Of a DNA stretch of 64,000 bases, positions 25,092-33,873 are shown piece by piece; position 1 is the first letter of the stretch, and each line of letters opens with the position of its first letter. A model generated the notes under the pieces. The model had not been told where the DNA came from, did no database searches, and worked only from the letters and a program-made list of their open reading frames with translations. The DNA is from Shewanella sp. MR-4. Its GTDB lineage: Bacteria > Pseudomonadota > Gammaproteobacteria > Enterobacterales > Shewanellaceae. The translations under genes and the position numbers were made by a program. Where the stretch lies: positions 2,849,001 through 2,913,000 of the forward strand of contig NC_008321.1 of NCBI RefSeq assembly GCF_000014685.1, read 5' to 3'.

Positions 25092-25982
25092 ATGCAAGAT
25101 AGATTTATCAGAAGCATAACCCAGCTGCCAACACCATTGGCTGACGCATTAATTCCCCTATTACATCAAAACTTTGCGGGACATATTGATGCGCAGCAAC
25201 TGGCAGAGTTAGTCCAAAGCAGCAAAATGACCGAAGCCGAAGTGTTACTGGCTCTGCTGCCTATAGCCGCCGCCTTAGCAAAACCGCCGATCAGCGAGTT
25301 TTATGTCGGTGCGATTGCTAAAGGGAAAAGTGGCGACATCTATATGGGCGCCAACCTAGAACTGCCCGGCGAAGCCCTGTTTCACTCTGTACATGCAGAG
25401 CAAAGCGCCATCAGCCACGCATGGTTAAGTGGCGAGAGCCAAATTGTCGACATGATCGTTAACGCCAGCCCCTGTGGTCATTGCCGTCAGTTTATGAACG
25501 AACTCGTCGAGGGTGGCCAAATTAAGATCCATCTGCCATCGCAAGACAGTCATTTACTGTCCTATTACTTACCCTACGCATTTGGGCCAAAGGACTTAAA
25601 TGTGCAGTCGCCCTTGCTGGTCAAGCATGAAACCGAATTTGCCCTCGATAGCAGCGATCCTATGGTGATTGAAGCATTAGATCATGCAGGCCTAAGTTAC
25701 GCGCCTTATACCCAAAGTTATGCCGCTGTAGTACTCGAAACCTCAGATGGTGCAACCTATTGTGGCCGCTACGCTGAAAACGCAGCCTTTAACCCATCTA
25801 TGCTACCAATGCAGATGGCCCTATCGAATCTCACTCGACATAACCGTGATTTTGGCGAGATCCGCCGCGCGGTGTTGGTCGAGTCATCACAGGGGAAAAT
25901 CAGCTTAGTGGGCGCAACCATGGATGCCTTACATGCCGTTGCCGCCATCGAACTTGAGCATATAGTGGTCGATCCTGTCTGA
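25092..25982 (+). CDS. cdd: Cytidine deaminase
   Basis: A 296-aa zinc enzyme converting cytidine and deoxycytidine to (deoxy)uridine for pyrimidine salvage. It is the two-domain E. coli type: the catalytic domain has HAEQSAI near residue 102 (zinc His and proton-shuttle Glu) and PCGHCRQF near 126 (zinc cysteines). The C-terminal domain is the degenerate copy. An AAGGAG ribosome site precedes the ATG. It appears monocistronic. Confidence 0.95.
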   Translation: MQDRFIRSITQLPTPLADALIPLLHQNFAGHIDAQQLAELVQSSKMTEAEVLLALLPIAAALAKPPISEFYVGAIAKGKSGDIYMGANLELPGEALFHSVHAEQSAISHAWLSGESQIVDMIVNASPCGHCRQFMNELVEGGQIKIHLPSQDSHLLSYYLPYAFGPKDLNVQSPLLVKHETEFALDSSDPMVIEALDHAGLSYAPYTQSYAAVVLETSDGATYCGRYAENAAFNPSMLPMQMALSNLTRHNRDFGEIRRAVLVESSQGKISLVGATMDALHAVAAIELEHIVVDPV

Positions 25983-25992
25983 CGAGAGTCCA

Positions 25993-26038
25993 GCGGCGCT
26001 TTAGCTTTACACTCTAGTATTGCTTGGCGCCGCATTTT
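25993..26038 (+). terminator. Probable terminator of cdd
   Basis: GCGGCGC (25993-25999) pairs with GCGCCGC (26027-26033) across a 27-nt loop, followed by ATTTTTG, starting about 10 bp after the stop codon. Confidence 0.6.
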
Positions 26039-26078
26039 TGATTATCCAGTAGCTAGCGGTTATGTTCCACTCCAATAA

Positions 26079-26285
26079 CTAACTGTTACCTATTCGTTTT
26101 GCCTCAAATACCGCCTTTCGCTCAGCCATTCTCAAGTAACAATCATCACGCTGCGCCTGTGTCATGGTGCGCCACGCTAAGATCTCATCCAAATGCCTAA
26201 AGCAGCCCATGCAGATATCTTGCTGATCGAGGCAGCAATTTCGCACGCAGGGATGTTCGAGGTGATTACTCTGACCAGACCGCAT
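26079..26285 (-). CDS. DUF1289 family protein
   Basis: A small Cys-rich protein of the DUF1289 family. It has the conserved CVRNCCLDQQDICMGCFRHLDEI cluster split over residues 12-34, which probably binds a metal. The in-frame ATG at 26285 (68 aa) gives the usual length; a longer reading from 26327 is possible. It overlaps the 3' end of the VOC gene by about 20 bp, so the two are translationally coupled. The function of the family is not established. Confidence 0.8.
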   Translation of the reverse strand: MRSGQSNHLEHPCVRNCCLDQQDICMGCFRHLDEILAWRTMTQAQRDDCYLRMAERKAVFEAKRIGNS

Positions 26286-26613
26286 ATTCGTTGCCCGCAG
26301 GCTCGATAAAATGGAAACGCCGTCCACCGGGAAAACTGAAAATCGCCGTGCTGATTACACCGCCAGCCGCCTTCACCGCCGCTTGTGTCTGCTCTAAATC
26401 CTTGCTGTATAACACAATCAGCGGGCAGCCTTTTTCGAGGTTAAAACTCACCTCAGCTTGGTAAAAACCTCCGGTGATCCCCACATCAATAAAACAGCTG
26501 TACTGCGGCCCGTAATCCTCAAAACGCCAACCAAATACCGTATTAAAGAAGGTCTTGGAGCGGCTAATATCTGTGGTGGGGATTTCTAAATAATTAATGC
26601 TGTGATGATCCAT
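26266..26613 (-). CDS. VOC/glyoxalase-superfamily protein
   Basis: A 115-aa single-domain member of the vicinal oxygen chelate superfamily. It reads NYLEIPTTDISRSKTFFNTVFGWRFEDYG at the N terminus and ends FPGGRRFHFIEPAGNEYAVWSE. Such small proteins may be antibiotic-resistance-like, isomerase-like or binding proteins; no specific substrate is indicated. It is the first gene of a pair with the DUF1289 gene. A second VOC gene lies at 27740, beyond the DUF445 gene. Confidence 0.82.
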   Translation of the reverse strand: MDHHSINYLEIPTTDISRSKTFFNTVFGWRFEDYGPQYSCFIDVGITGGFYQAEVSFNLEKGCPLIVLYSKDLEQTQAAVKAAGGVISTAIFSFPGGRRFHFIEPAGNEYAVWSE

Positions 26614-26647
26614 AACCTTCCCTGCTAATGATTAATCAAACAAAAAA

Positions 26648-26663
26648 GGGAGCCAATGCTCCC
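26648..26663 (-). terminator. Terminator of the DUF445 gene
   Basis: A GGGAGC / GCTCCC stem with loop CAAT; on the minus strand it is followed by a T6 run. It lies 26 bp past the stop codon. Confidence 0.85.
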
Positions 26664-26688
26664 TCAAAGTATGCTGGCTAATGCCAGA

Positions 26689-27393
26689 TTAACCCTGTAC
26701 CAGCGCGGCGACAAGTCCGATAGCGCCACCAAATACCCCGCCCCACACTACGAGCCAACCTAAATGCGTTTGGATCATCTCCTGCACGATTTGTTTAACC
26801 ATTTGCGGGGTTAATTCATTCAGGCGTTGTTCAACGATATTGGCGATCTTCGTTTGCAGATCGGCCATCACATTTGGCTGCTCTATCTCTTGTTTCAATA
26901 AATTACGGAACTGCTCACTCTGGGACATTTCCACCAAAGAGGCTTTCATCTTCTCGATAAAGGGTTCCTTTAACGGCATTAACGCCTCAGTTCCGCCAAA
27001 CATGGATAACATGCCCCCGAAGGAAGATTGTGCCACTGTGTTAATTAAGGCATCGAAGGATGGCGCCAAGTCCACTTTATCAATCACAGGGGCTAAATCG
27101 ATTTGGCTAATTCCTTCTTTTTCCGACAGAAAACGGTCGATATTTTCCGTCGTGAAGAACTGCTTCATCATAAGATGTGCAATGCCGGCTTTGAACTCTT
27201 CAAAACGCGATGGCACTACACCCGAACCATATAAACCGGGCACCTTTTCAAACAGCATATACACAGCAAGCCAGTTAGTCATCGCGCCAGATAAGGCAAA
27301 CAAACCGACATTAAACAAAATGGGCAGACTCAATGCGTATCCCAATACCACGCAAATGGCAGCCAACACATTTGTCACTAAACTCTTATTCAA
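26689..27393 (-). CDS. DUF445 family inner-membrane protein
   Basis: A 234-aa membrane protein with two N-terminal helices (about residues 5-42), a long helical soluble middle (residues 60-205), and a C-terminal hydrophobic hairpin (WLVVWGGVFGGAIGLVAALV). GALTNWLAV-like text (GAMTNWLAVYMLFEKVPGLYGSGVVPSRFEEF) is the DUF445 signature. The family resembles YheB/YtxC-type proteins of unknown role, perhaps envelope organisation. Single gene with its own terminator. Confidence 0.8.
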   Translation of the reverse strand: MNKSLVTNVLAAICVVLGYALSLPILFNVGLFALSGAMTNWLAVYMLFEKVPGLYGSGVVPSRFEEFKAGIAHLMMKQFFTTENIDRFLSEKEGISQIDLAPVIDKVDLAPSFDALINTVAQSSFGGMLSMFGGTEALMPLKEPFIEKMKASLVEMSQSEQFRNLLKQEIEQPNVMADLQTKIANIVEQRLNELTPQMVKQIVQEMIQTHLGWLVVWGGVFGGAIGLVAALVQG

Positions 27394-27739
27394 TCTTACT
27401 CCCCTCTTAAGCTATCGACTCGATTGCAAATGGCGCTAGTTTAGCAAGCTAAGGGGATGAAGGTCTAATGCTGAAAAAAGAAGAAAAGCGTGCCTATCGA
27501 CAACAAAATAGAGGCAAAACCCAAGCAAACTCGAGCCGTGGGCATGCAGGGATAGAATCCATAACCGCTCGGCGAGTGAATTAGGTTATTTCATTAATTA
27601 ACATTAACTTAGTTTAATGATCATGAGGAAAAAATAATTGCACATTTCTGAGTCGGCTTAGGAATTATTGAAAAGCATCGTCTACACTCAAGGTGACTAT
27701 TCAGTCAGCTCAATAACTCAAAACATAAGGGATGCGCTT

Positions 27740-28120
27740 ATGAACTCTGCATTTAATACCGCTGGTGCCTTAGGTTGGCATGAACTCAGTACCCACGATA
27801 CCGAGGAAGCCATGCGCTTTTATGGCGAAGTGTTCGGCTGGCAGTTTAGAACGGTAAAAATGCCCCATGGCCAATATCATCTCATTGAAAATGAAGGCGT
27901 TGGCATTGGTGGGATCACAGATAATCTTATCCCCGCATTGCCTTGCCATTGGACGGGTTATGTCACTGTCGCAGATGTCGATATAGTGGCAATTAATGCC
28001 AAAAAGCTTGGCGGTGACATTCTCTTTGGCCCGGAAGATATTCCCAAAGTGGGTCGTTTTTGTTGGATCAAAGATCCGCAGGGTGCCATTATCGCGGCGA
28101 TAAGTTATCTTTCAGCATAA
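27740..28120 (+). CDS. VOC/glyoxalase-superfamily protein
   Basis: A 126-aa member of the VOC superfamily. It shows GWHELSTHDTEEAMRFYGEVFGWQ at the N terminus and GRFCWIKDPQGAIIAAISY at the C terminus, the type often annotated as a hydroxylase or glyoxalase-like protein. I chose the ATG at 27740 because AAGGGAT precedes it and homology starts there; the upstream extension from 27668 looks untranslated. Substrate unknown. It is not part of an obvious operon. Confidence 0.8.
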   Translation: MNSAFNTAGALGWHELSTHDTEEAMRFYGEVFGWQFRTVKMPHGQYHLIENEGVGIGGITDNLIPALPCHWTGYVTVADVDIVAINAKKLGGDILFGPEDIPKVGRFCWIKDPQGAIIAAISYLSA

Positions 28121-28383
28121 TCAGCGCTGAATGGGCGTACCTTCTCCGATGAAGGACATGAATGTCAGTTGAACTATTACAAAGCACAGAATTGTTACTA
28201 CTGTTAGTCTTGGGTTATAACATGCTTATCGCTTATAACCCTAATGAGTTATGACAAGGTAATACTCAGATTTAATTAGAAAAATTCAAAACAAATCATG
28301 CACGCTTAAGCATTATTCGCTAAAATGGCCGCACTTATTGATAGATTTCGCGCCAGCGTGCGTATTGGAGCCTTAATCTCACT
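28121..28383. other. Gap ahead of the DUF748 gene
   Basis: 263 bp with no gene and no strong hairpin. It should contain the promoter of the large DUF748 gene. I see no named operator. Confidence 0.4.
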
Positions 28384-31300
28384 ATGTTGACTCAGCTATC
28401 ACGGTTAAAAATCGCCTTTTTTAGCCGACCTCGATACCAACGATTTCTCGTCTATTTAGCGATTACCTACTTAAGTTATCTTATCGTCCTTGGACTTGTG
28501 CTTCCCAAGGCCATAGTGTCGTTTACCCCTGAAAAGCTTACTCAAGTATTGGGCCGTCCTGTGACGTTACAGGATATGCGAATTAATCCTTTTACCTATA
28601 GAGTCAATATTGAGCAGCTCGAAGTTAAAGAGAAAGATAATCAAGCTTTTGCCGGATTATCTCAGCTGCAATTTGAAGTGAATTTTTGGCAGTCAGTGTT
28701 TAATCAAGCCCTGGTGATTGATCATATCCAACTGCAAGGCCCCTTTGCCAATGTCAGTCGTTTTCAGACCCAAGGGGTAACTCAGTTCAATTTTGACGAC
28801 ATAATTACTCGGCTCAACCAACCTAAAACCCCAAGCGAGCCAGACACAACCACTGAAAAGACTCGCCCGCTACGCGTCATTTTAGGCGAGTTGACCTTAA
28901 CTTCGGGTAAGGTCAAATTTGACGACAAAATCACTCAAGCCTTGGTTGATTATCCCAATATCAATTTCAAACTCAGTCAGTTAGATACTGAATATTTGAT
29001 GACGGCCAAACCCACTAGCCCTGCAAATAGTCAAGCGACTCAATCTCAGAATAAGCCTACAACGGCTGCGCCTACGGCTCAGGCCAACACGGCATCGAAT
29101 CCTCCAAGCATTCTGCACAACCAATTTGTCGTCCAGCTACAGGATGCCCATGCGGGTGAAGTCAGCCTTGCCGGGCAATTCCAGCTTTTCCCCTTTAAAC
29201 TTGTCGGCGATGTACAGCTCGCAAAACTGCAACTCGCCCCCTTCTGGCCATTTGTTGCCGACCAATTCAAGGTAAAACTTGCTGCGGGTGAGCTTAGTAT
29301 CAACAGTCATTACCAAGTTGACTTACCAACGGAGGGCGACTTACAACTCACAGCCGATCGTGGTCAAGTCATTGTACAAAAAGTCGATTTACTCAATGGC
29401 GACCAATCCGCTATCGCCTTACCCTTGCTGGCGATTGATGGAATTAATCTCGATCTTGCTAAGCAGCGCATCGACATTAAGCAAATCCACAGTGAAGGTT
29501 TAAGCCTTAAGGCCAAGCTGGATGAACAAGGCATAGATTTAGCGCAGCTGTTAATGCCAAAATCTATGGCTACCAGCACAGATGAAGCAACGCCGAACTC
29601 GCCTGCAGAAGCGCAAACACAAGAAGCGCCAGCTGAAACGAACACGTCAGCCGCATCGCCTTCCCAAACGGCCTCGGAAAAGAGCACCACTGAACAGCAA
29701 GATGCCTGGTTAGTGACACTGGGCGGGCTGAGCCTCGAAAACTACGATATTCAGCTTGAAGAACATAAGCTCACCCAAACGGCGCAGCAATGGCGAGTCT
29801 ATCCCCTTAATTTTACGACTCAAACCATAGTGAGCGATTTAAAGTCGCCGATCGACTACGAACTTTCCTTTGGCTTGAATGATAAAGGACGATTCATCTC
29901 CAAGGGACAAGTCGATGTGCCAGGTGAAGCCATTAGTGCAAATCTGAAAGTCGAGCAACTCGCCTTAGCCCAATTCCAACCTTACCTTGCACCCTATGTG
30001 AATATGCAGCTGAGCAGTGGCCTATTCAGCAGTGAGGGTAAGCTCAACGCCGATGGTAAAGGCAAAGCCATTTATCAGGGCAGTGTTGAACTGGATGAGC
30101 TGAGTATCCTCGACAACATTCGCAAAGTGCCCTTGGTCAAATGGCAAAAAATGCATATTAATCAGCTCGATTTTGACCAACAGCTAAATAAAATTAATAT
30201 CGACCATTTAAGCTTTAATCAACCCTACGCTAAGGTGGTGATTGCTAAGGATCGCACAACTAATATCAGTAATCTGATTGTTGAAACGCCAGCGACTGAC
30301 ACGCCTAACCCTACTACGCAAACGACAAAAACAGAGGCGTCAACGCAGGCTAACCCCGATACCAAGGTTAAAAAGCCCGAGTTAAGCTTAGATATTCAGA
30401 AAATTAGCTTTAACCAAGGCTCAGCATTTTTCGCCGATAACTCCCTCACGCCTAACTTTGCCTCAGGCATTGAGCAGCTTGAAGGGCATATCAGCCACTT
30501 ATCTTCAAAACCCGGTACTAAAGCATCGGTCGACATTAAAGGTAAAATCGACCGTTATGCCCCTGTCACCTTAAAAGGAGACATTAACCCACTGCTAGAT
30601 AAACCTTATCTTGACTTAGACTTAGTGTTTAAGAGTGTAGAACTGACCTCAGTGAACCCCTATTCGGGCACCTATGCGGGTTATTACATAGATAAAGGCC
30701 AATTATCCTTAGCACTCAACTACAAACTGGAGCAAAACCAACTCAAGGGCAGCAACCACTTAGTGATTGATCAGCTCAAACTGGGTAAACGCAGCAACAG
30801 TGACTTAGCCACCAGTTTGCCCGTGACATTAGCGATTGCCCTGTTGCAGGACCGTCACGGCGTGATTGATCTCGGGATGGAAGTCTCTGGCGATTTAGAT
30901 TCACCCAGCTTTAGTGTTGGTGGCATTATCCTGACGGCCATCACCAATGTGATCACCAAGGCCGTTACTGCGCCCTTCTCGTTCCTTGCGGGTCTTGTGG
31001 GCTCCGATGAAACCTTAGATAAGGTCCCCTTCGAACCGGGCCAACTTGTACTCACCCAGCATGAGCAGGAAAGCTTAGATACTCTCGCCAAAGGCTTAGA
31101 TGATCGCCCTATGCTCAAACTGAGCCTCGAGGGCAGCGTCGATGCGATTAAGGATAGCCAAGCGATCGCCGAGCGCATGATGAAACGCAAGCTGGCCAAC
31201 TTGGCGAATATACCGCTGACAGAATTACCTGCGAACCTGAGTCCGAGCCAATTCCCAACCGAGGGTCCACTGGCCGATGCACTGGTCAAACTGTACGAGC

Positions 31301-31602
31301 AGGAAGTCAAAACCAATCCGGATGATGTGAAAGACAATATTGTCGCCGAGACTAAAGATGTTCCCCTGAGCAAAGAGGAACTCACTACCCGTTGGCATAT
31401 TGCCCTCTATAACCTCACAGTGAAAGCGCAAAATGTCAGCCAAGACATGCTTGGGGATTTAGCCCATGAGAGAGCGAAGTCGGTAAAAGCCTATCTTGTC
31501 GACAGCAAGGGGATCGCACCTGAGCGGATATTCCTGCTCGAGAGTCGTGTGACTCTTAACCAAGATGCGGCGCAGGTGAATATGAGCATCGACGCGAACT
31601 AA
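28384..31602 (+). CDS. Large AsmA-like DUF748 protein
   Basis: A 1072-aa envelope protein. An N-terminal membrane anchor (residues 22-48, FLVYLAITYLSYLIVLGLVLPKAI) is followed by a long periplasmic beta-rich region and Ala/Gln/Thr-rich linkers near 220-240, 395-435 and 640-665. DUF748 proteins belong to the AsmA-like/TamB-like superfamily of long bridge-shaped proteins proposed to carry lipids between inner and outer membrane. The C terminus (LAHERAKSVKAYLVDSKGIAPERIFLLES) resembles an OmpA-like fold. Single transcription unit with its own terminator. Confidence 0.85.
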   Translation: MLTQLSRLKIAFFSRPRYQRFLVYLAITYLSYLIVLGLVLPKAIVSFTPEKLTQVLGRPVTLQDMRINPFTYRVNIEQLEVKEKDNQAFAGLSQLQFEVNFWQSVFNQALVIDHIQLQGPFANVSRFQTQGVTQFNFDDIITRLNQPKTPSEPDTTTEKTRPLRVILGELTLTSGKVKFDDKITQALVDYPNINFKLSQLDTEYLMTAKPTSPANSQATQSQNKPTTAAPTAQANTASNPPSILHNQFVVQLQDAHAGEVSLAGQFQLFPFKLVGDVQLAKLQLAPFWPFVADQFKVKLAAGELSINSHYQVDLPTEGDLQLTADRGQVIVQKVDLLNGDQSAIALPLLAIDGINLDLAKQRIDIKQIHSEGLSLKAKLDEQGIDLAQLLMPKSMATSTDEATPNSPAEAQTQEAPAETNTSAASPSQTASEKSTTEQQDAWLVTLGGLSLENYDIQLEEHKLTQTAQQWRVYPLNFTTQTIVSDLKSPIDYELSFGLNDKGRFISKGQVDVPGEAISANLKVEQLALAQFQPYLAPYVNMQLSSGLFSSEGKLNADGKGKAIYQGSVELDELSILDNIRKVPLVKWQKMHINQLDFDQQLNKINIDHLSFNQPYAKVVIAKDRTTNISNLIVETPATDTPNPTTQTTKTEASTQANPDTKVKKPELSLDIQKISFNQGSAFFADNSLTPNFASGIEQLEGHISHLSSKPGTKASVDIKGKIDRYAPVTLKGDINPLLDKPYLDLDLVFKSVELTSVNPYSGTYAGYYIDKGQLSLALNYKLEQNQLKGSNHLVIDQLKLGKRSNSDLATSLPVTLAIALLQDRHGVIDLGMEVSGDLDSPSFSVGGIILTAITNVITKAVTAPFSFLAGLVGSDETLDKVPFEPGQLVLTQHEQESLDTLAKGLDDRPMLKLSLEGSVDAIKDSQAIAERMMKRKLANLANIPLTELPANLSPSQFPTEGPLADALVKLYEQEVKTNPDDVKDNIVAETKDVPLSKEELTTRWHIALYNLTVKAQNVSQDMLGDLAHERAKSVKAYLVDSKGIAPERIFLLESRVTLNQDAAQVNMSIDAN

Positions 31603-31620
31603 CCCGCATATCAGCGCATA

Positions 31621-31658
31621 GATATAAAAACGCCCAGTTCACACTGGGCATTTATATC
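31621..31658 (+). terminator. Terminator of the DUF748 gene
   Basis: Inner stem GCCCAGT / ACTGGGC with loop TCAC, extended by outer GATATAAA / TTTATATC arms. It starts about 18 bp after the stop codon. Confidence 0.8.
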
Positions 31659-31828
31659 GCAATTCAATTCACTGACTCAATCTCAATCCCTTGGCCTCAC
31701 GCATCCCTTAGGTTACACTCTGCGGCTTTATGCGAGCGGAATCACATTTCGCCAAGTCTTTTCGACAACGAAATGCCCTTTTGCACCACCCATACTGCGG
31801 CGCTTACACACTTTTACTCGAGGTAATT

Positions 31829-32185
31829 ATGTTTATTATTCGCTGGATTTTAGGCCGGATCATTTTGTTACTGAACTTTGTCTTCGCCCCAAAGAAGCGC
31901 AAACGCCCACAGGCAGAGCAACAACAGATCGATGCCCAAACCCAAGCACTGGCCTTATATCAGTACAATGCCTGCCCTTTCTGCGTCAAAGTGCGCCGCG
32001 CCATGCGCCGTCAAGGACTCAATATCCAAACGATTGATGCTAAACAATCCCCGCACAAAGATGAGCTCATCGCAAAGGGCGGTAAGCAACAAGTTCCCTG
32101 TTTACGCATCGAAGAAAATGGCCAAGTACAATGGCTGTATGAATCGAAAGAAATTATTAACTACTTAGATCAACGCTTTGCCTAA
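31829..32185 (+). CDS. Membrane-anchored glutaredoxin
   Basis: A 118-aa glutaredoxin. A hydrophobic N-terminal helix (FIIRWILGRIILLLNFVFAP) and basic linker (KKRKRPQAEQQ) precede a glutaredoxin domain with dithiol CPFC (LYQYNACPFCVKVRRAM), cis-Pro motif QQVPCLRI and C-terminal EIINYLDQRF. The anchor suggests it acts at the inner membrane, with glutathione as reductant. The ATG at 31829 follows AGGT. It stands alone. Confidence 0.88.
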   Translation: MFIIRWILGRIILLLNFVFAPKKRKRPQAEQQQIDAQTQALALYQYNACPFCVKVRRAMRRQGLNIQTIDAKQSPHKDELIAKGGKQQVPCLRIEENGQVQWLYESKEIINYLDQRFA

Positions 32186-32192
32186 ATGAAAT

Positions 32193-32217
32193 GCGCGCCC
32201 TATGGCGCGCTTTTTAT
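32193..32217 (+). terminator. Terminator of the glutaredoxin gene
   Basis: Stem GCGCGCC / GGCGCGC with loop CTAT and a TTTTTATTT tail. Confidence 0.92.
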
Positions 32218-32242
32218 TTACATCGCTTTACAGACACCACGT

Positions 32243-32932
32243 TTATTTGCGCCAAAGATATTCGCGATCGGAATAGTCAAACAACCATTGGGGTTGATAC
32301 ACCACCAATAGCGTCACCGCCATCCCATTTAACAGCGCCTCTGGAAAAGCTAACAGCGGGATCAACATCAGATAGTTATCAATCAATACGCCCCAGTCGT
32401 AATCCATTGACCACCAAAGCCAAAATGCCCAGCTGAACTGATGAAAAACCGTCGACAAACCAGCATTAATAAAAGCGCCGACAAAAATAAACACAAAAAT
32501 ATGCTTAGGAAACAAATGATAACTACGGCTGTAGAGAATAAAGGCGCAGAACAGCGGAATCGCAATCGCAAACAGGCTAAAGGCACCAAACTCGGCGGGC
32601 TGCTTTAACACAAACACACTGAAAAAAGCGCTCGGTAGCAGTAAGGCAACCGTGGCTAAACGCCAACCAAACATCAGTAGGCAAGTGACTATGCCTAAAA
32701 AGTGTAAATGCAATCCCACTTGAATACTGGCATTGAGTAACCACAGGGTATTCACCGCAATCAAGGTCAGTAACAGTCGCCATTGTAGGCCTTTGTCCCT
32801 CAGTACCTGTTGTAATTCTTCCTTGGGCCAGATGGCATAAATCCACAGTCCTAGCAGCAACAGACTCAGGCACTGCAATGGGCTGATATCCCATTCGATT
32901 TGTGTAAAACGATTCGCCCAAAAGTCCAACAT
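32243..32932 (-). CDS. CbiM-like energy-coupling-factor membrane protein
   Basis: A 229-aa polytopic inner-membrane protein with about six to seven hydrophobic helices. GLHLHFLGIVTCLLMFGWRLATVALLLPSAFF resembles the CbiM/NikM substrate-capture component of cobalt or nickel transporters, which normally starts with a histidine-rich segment. Here no CbiN/Q/O-type partners are adjacent, so it is an orphan S-component-like protein. It could work with a distant ATPase module or have another job. It is divergent from a lipoprotein gene with an inverted repeat between them. Confidence 0.6.
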   Translation of the reverse strand: MLDFWANRFTQIEWDISPLQCLSLLLLGLWIYAIWPKEELQQVLRDKGLQWRLLLTLIAVNTLWLLNASIQVGLHLHFLGIVTCLLMFGWRLATVALLLPSAFFSVFVLKQPAEFGAFSLFAIAIPLFCAFILYSRSYHLFPKHIFVFIFVGAFINAGLSTVFHQFSWAFWLWWSMDYDWGVLIDNYLMLIPLLAFPEALLNGMAVTLLVVYQPQWLFDYSDREYLWRK

Positions 32933-32986
32933 GAGTAAGGCTCCCTCGGTACAGCACCATGCGGCGTGCTAAAGCGGTAAAGATAA

Positions 32987-33012
32987 GCGATATACGAGAG
33001 TGAGTATATCGC
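32987..33012. promoter_or_regulatory. Perfect inverted repeat between the divergent CbiM-like and lipoprotein genes
   Basis: GCGATATAC (32987-32995) and GTATATCGC (33004-33012) with 8 bases between. It lies 55 bp upstream of the CbiM-like start and 84 bp upstream of the lipoprotein start. It overlaps a second inverted pair (CGCGAATA at 33010 and TATTTCGCG at 33036), so the two hairpins exclude each other. An operator or leader switch is possible. Confidence 0.45.
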
Positions 33013-33095
33013 GAATAAAACCCATAATTGCATGATATTTCGCGGCATATTAAGGTATTCTTCGATAAGTGAATCATCTAAGAGTAATCCCTCAT

Positions 33096-33560
33096 ATGCC
33101 ATTAAGATCGATAAGTCTGACACTGTTGAGCTGCTTTACCCTACTCGCCTGTAGCAGCGCCCCGATAGATCCCGCTGAATTTGCAGGTAAGTTTAAAGAT
33201 AAACTCACCACAGATCTTCGCGCCGATGGGCTTAAACTCTTTACCTATCAAGCAGGTTTAGCCGAAGATACTTCGGAAAAGGATAGTGCCAATCGCCCCT
33301 TTCCCCATGAGGAGCGCATACGCCAAGTCGCCCAAGATCCTAGAGAGCAACGTCGTAGTCGTAAAGAGCAGGCCGAGTCACTCGAGATCTGGGGCAAACA
33401 AGTCGAGCTAGGGCTAGAAAAAACCTTAGAAATGACAGGTTATTGTCGTGAAGGTTATTATGAGTTGAGCCGAATTATTGAGTCTGGCCGGGGCGAAATT
33501 CGCGGAGAGTGTAAAGAAGGCGCCACCGAGGAAGACAAACAAAAATTCGTGCGCTTTTAG
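33096..33560 (+). CDS. Small lipoprotein, uncharacterised
   Basis: A 154-aa predicted lipoprotein. The N-terminal signal MPLRSISLTLLSCFTLLACSS has a lipobox LLAC with Cys19. The mature part is charged and mostly helical (REQRRSRKEQAESLEIWGKQVELGLEKTL), with two further Cys residues (TGYCREGYY, RGECKEG) that could form a disulfide. No family known to me. The ATG at 33096 is chosen because it begins the signal peptide. Confidence 0.75.
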   Translation: MPLRSISLTLLSCFTLLACSSAPIDPAEFAGKFKDKLTTDLRADGLKLFTYQAGLAEDTSEKDSANRPFPHEERIRQVAQDPREQRRSRKEQAESLEIWGKQVELGLEKTLEMTGYCREGYYELSRIIESGRGEIRGECKEGATEEDKQKFVRF

Positions 33561-33600
33561 CAACCTTAAGTTGCTTCTCTTTTGCCAATATAAAGATAAA

Positions 33601-33629
33601 AAATAAGGGCGAAGTTATCGCCCTTATTT
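33601..33629. terminator. Bidirectional terminator between the lipoprotein gene and ycaR
   Basis: A perfect 12-bp stem AAATAAGGGCGA / TCGCCCTTATTT with loop AGTTA. Its A/T-rich base supplies T runs in both directions between two convergent genes. Confidence 0.88.
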
Positions 33630-33693
33630 CAATGCATTAGACTTAGCTAACTGACCAAATGCTAATTCAACGCATCAATTCATACAGTAAAAA

Positions 33694-33873
33694 TTAAACC
33701 GCTTCGTTTAAGGGGACTGCACGATTTTCGAGTAACACAGGGATCCCATCCGTGATTGGATAGGCTAATTTGTCTGCCTTACAAATCAATTGTTGCGTTG
33801 TCTTATCGTATTCCAATTTTCCCTTACACACTGGGCAAGCGACTATGTCTAACAGTTTTTTATCAAACGCCAT
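33694..33873 (-). CDS. ycaR: Trm112-family protein YcaR
   Basis: A 59-aa small zinc-ribbon-like protein of the UPF0434/Trm112 family. It starts MAFDKKLLDIVACPVCKGKLEYD and ends with YPITDGIPVLLENRAV. It overlaps the 3' end of lpxK by 11 bp, which implies translational coupling, and is the last gene of the lipid A operon, the order found in most gammaproteobacteria. The ATG at 33873 is preferred to the upstream in-frame ATG at 33912. Confidence 0.9.
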   Translation of the reverse strand: MAFDKKLLDIVACPVCKGKLEYDKTTQQLICKADKLAYPITDGIPVLLENRAVPLNEAV

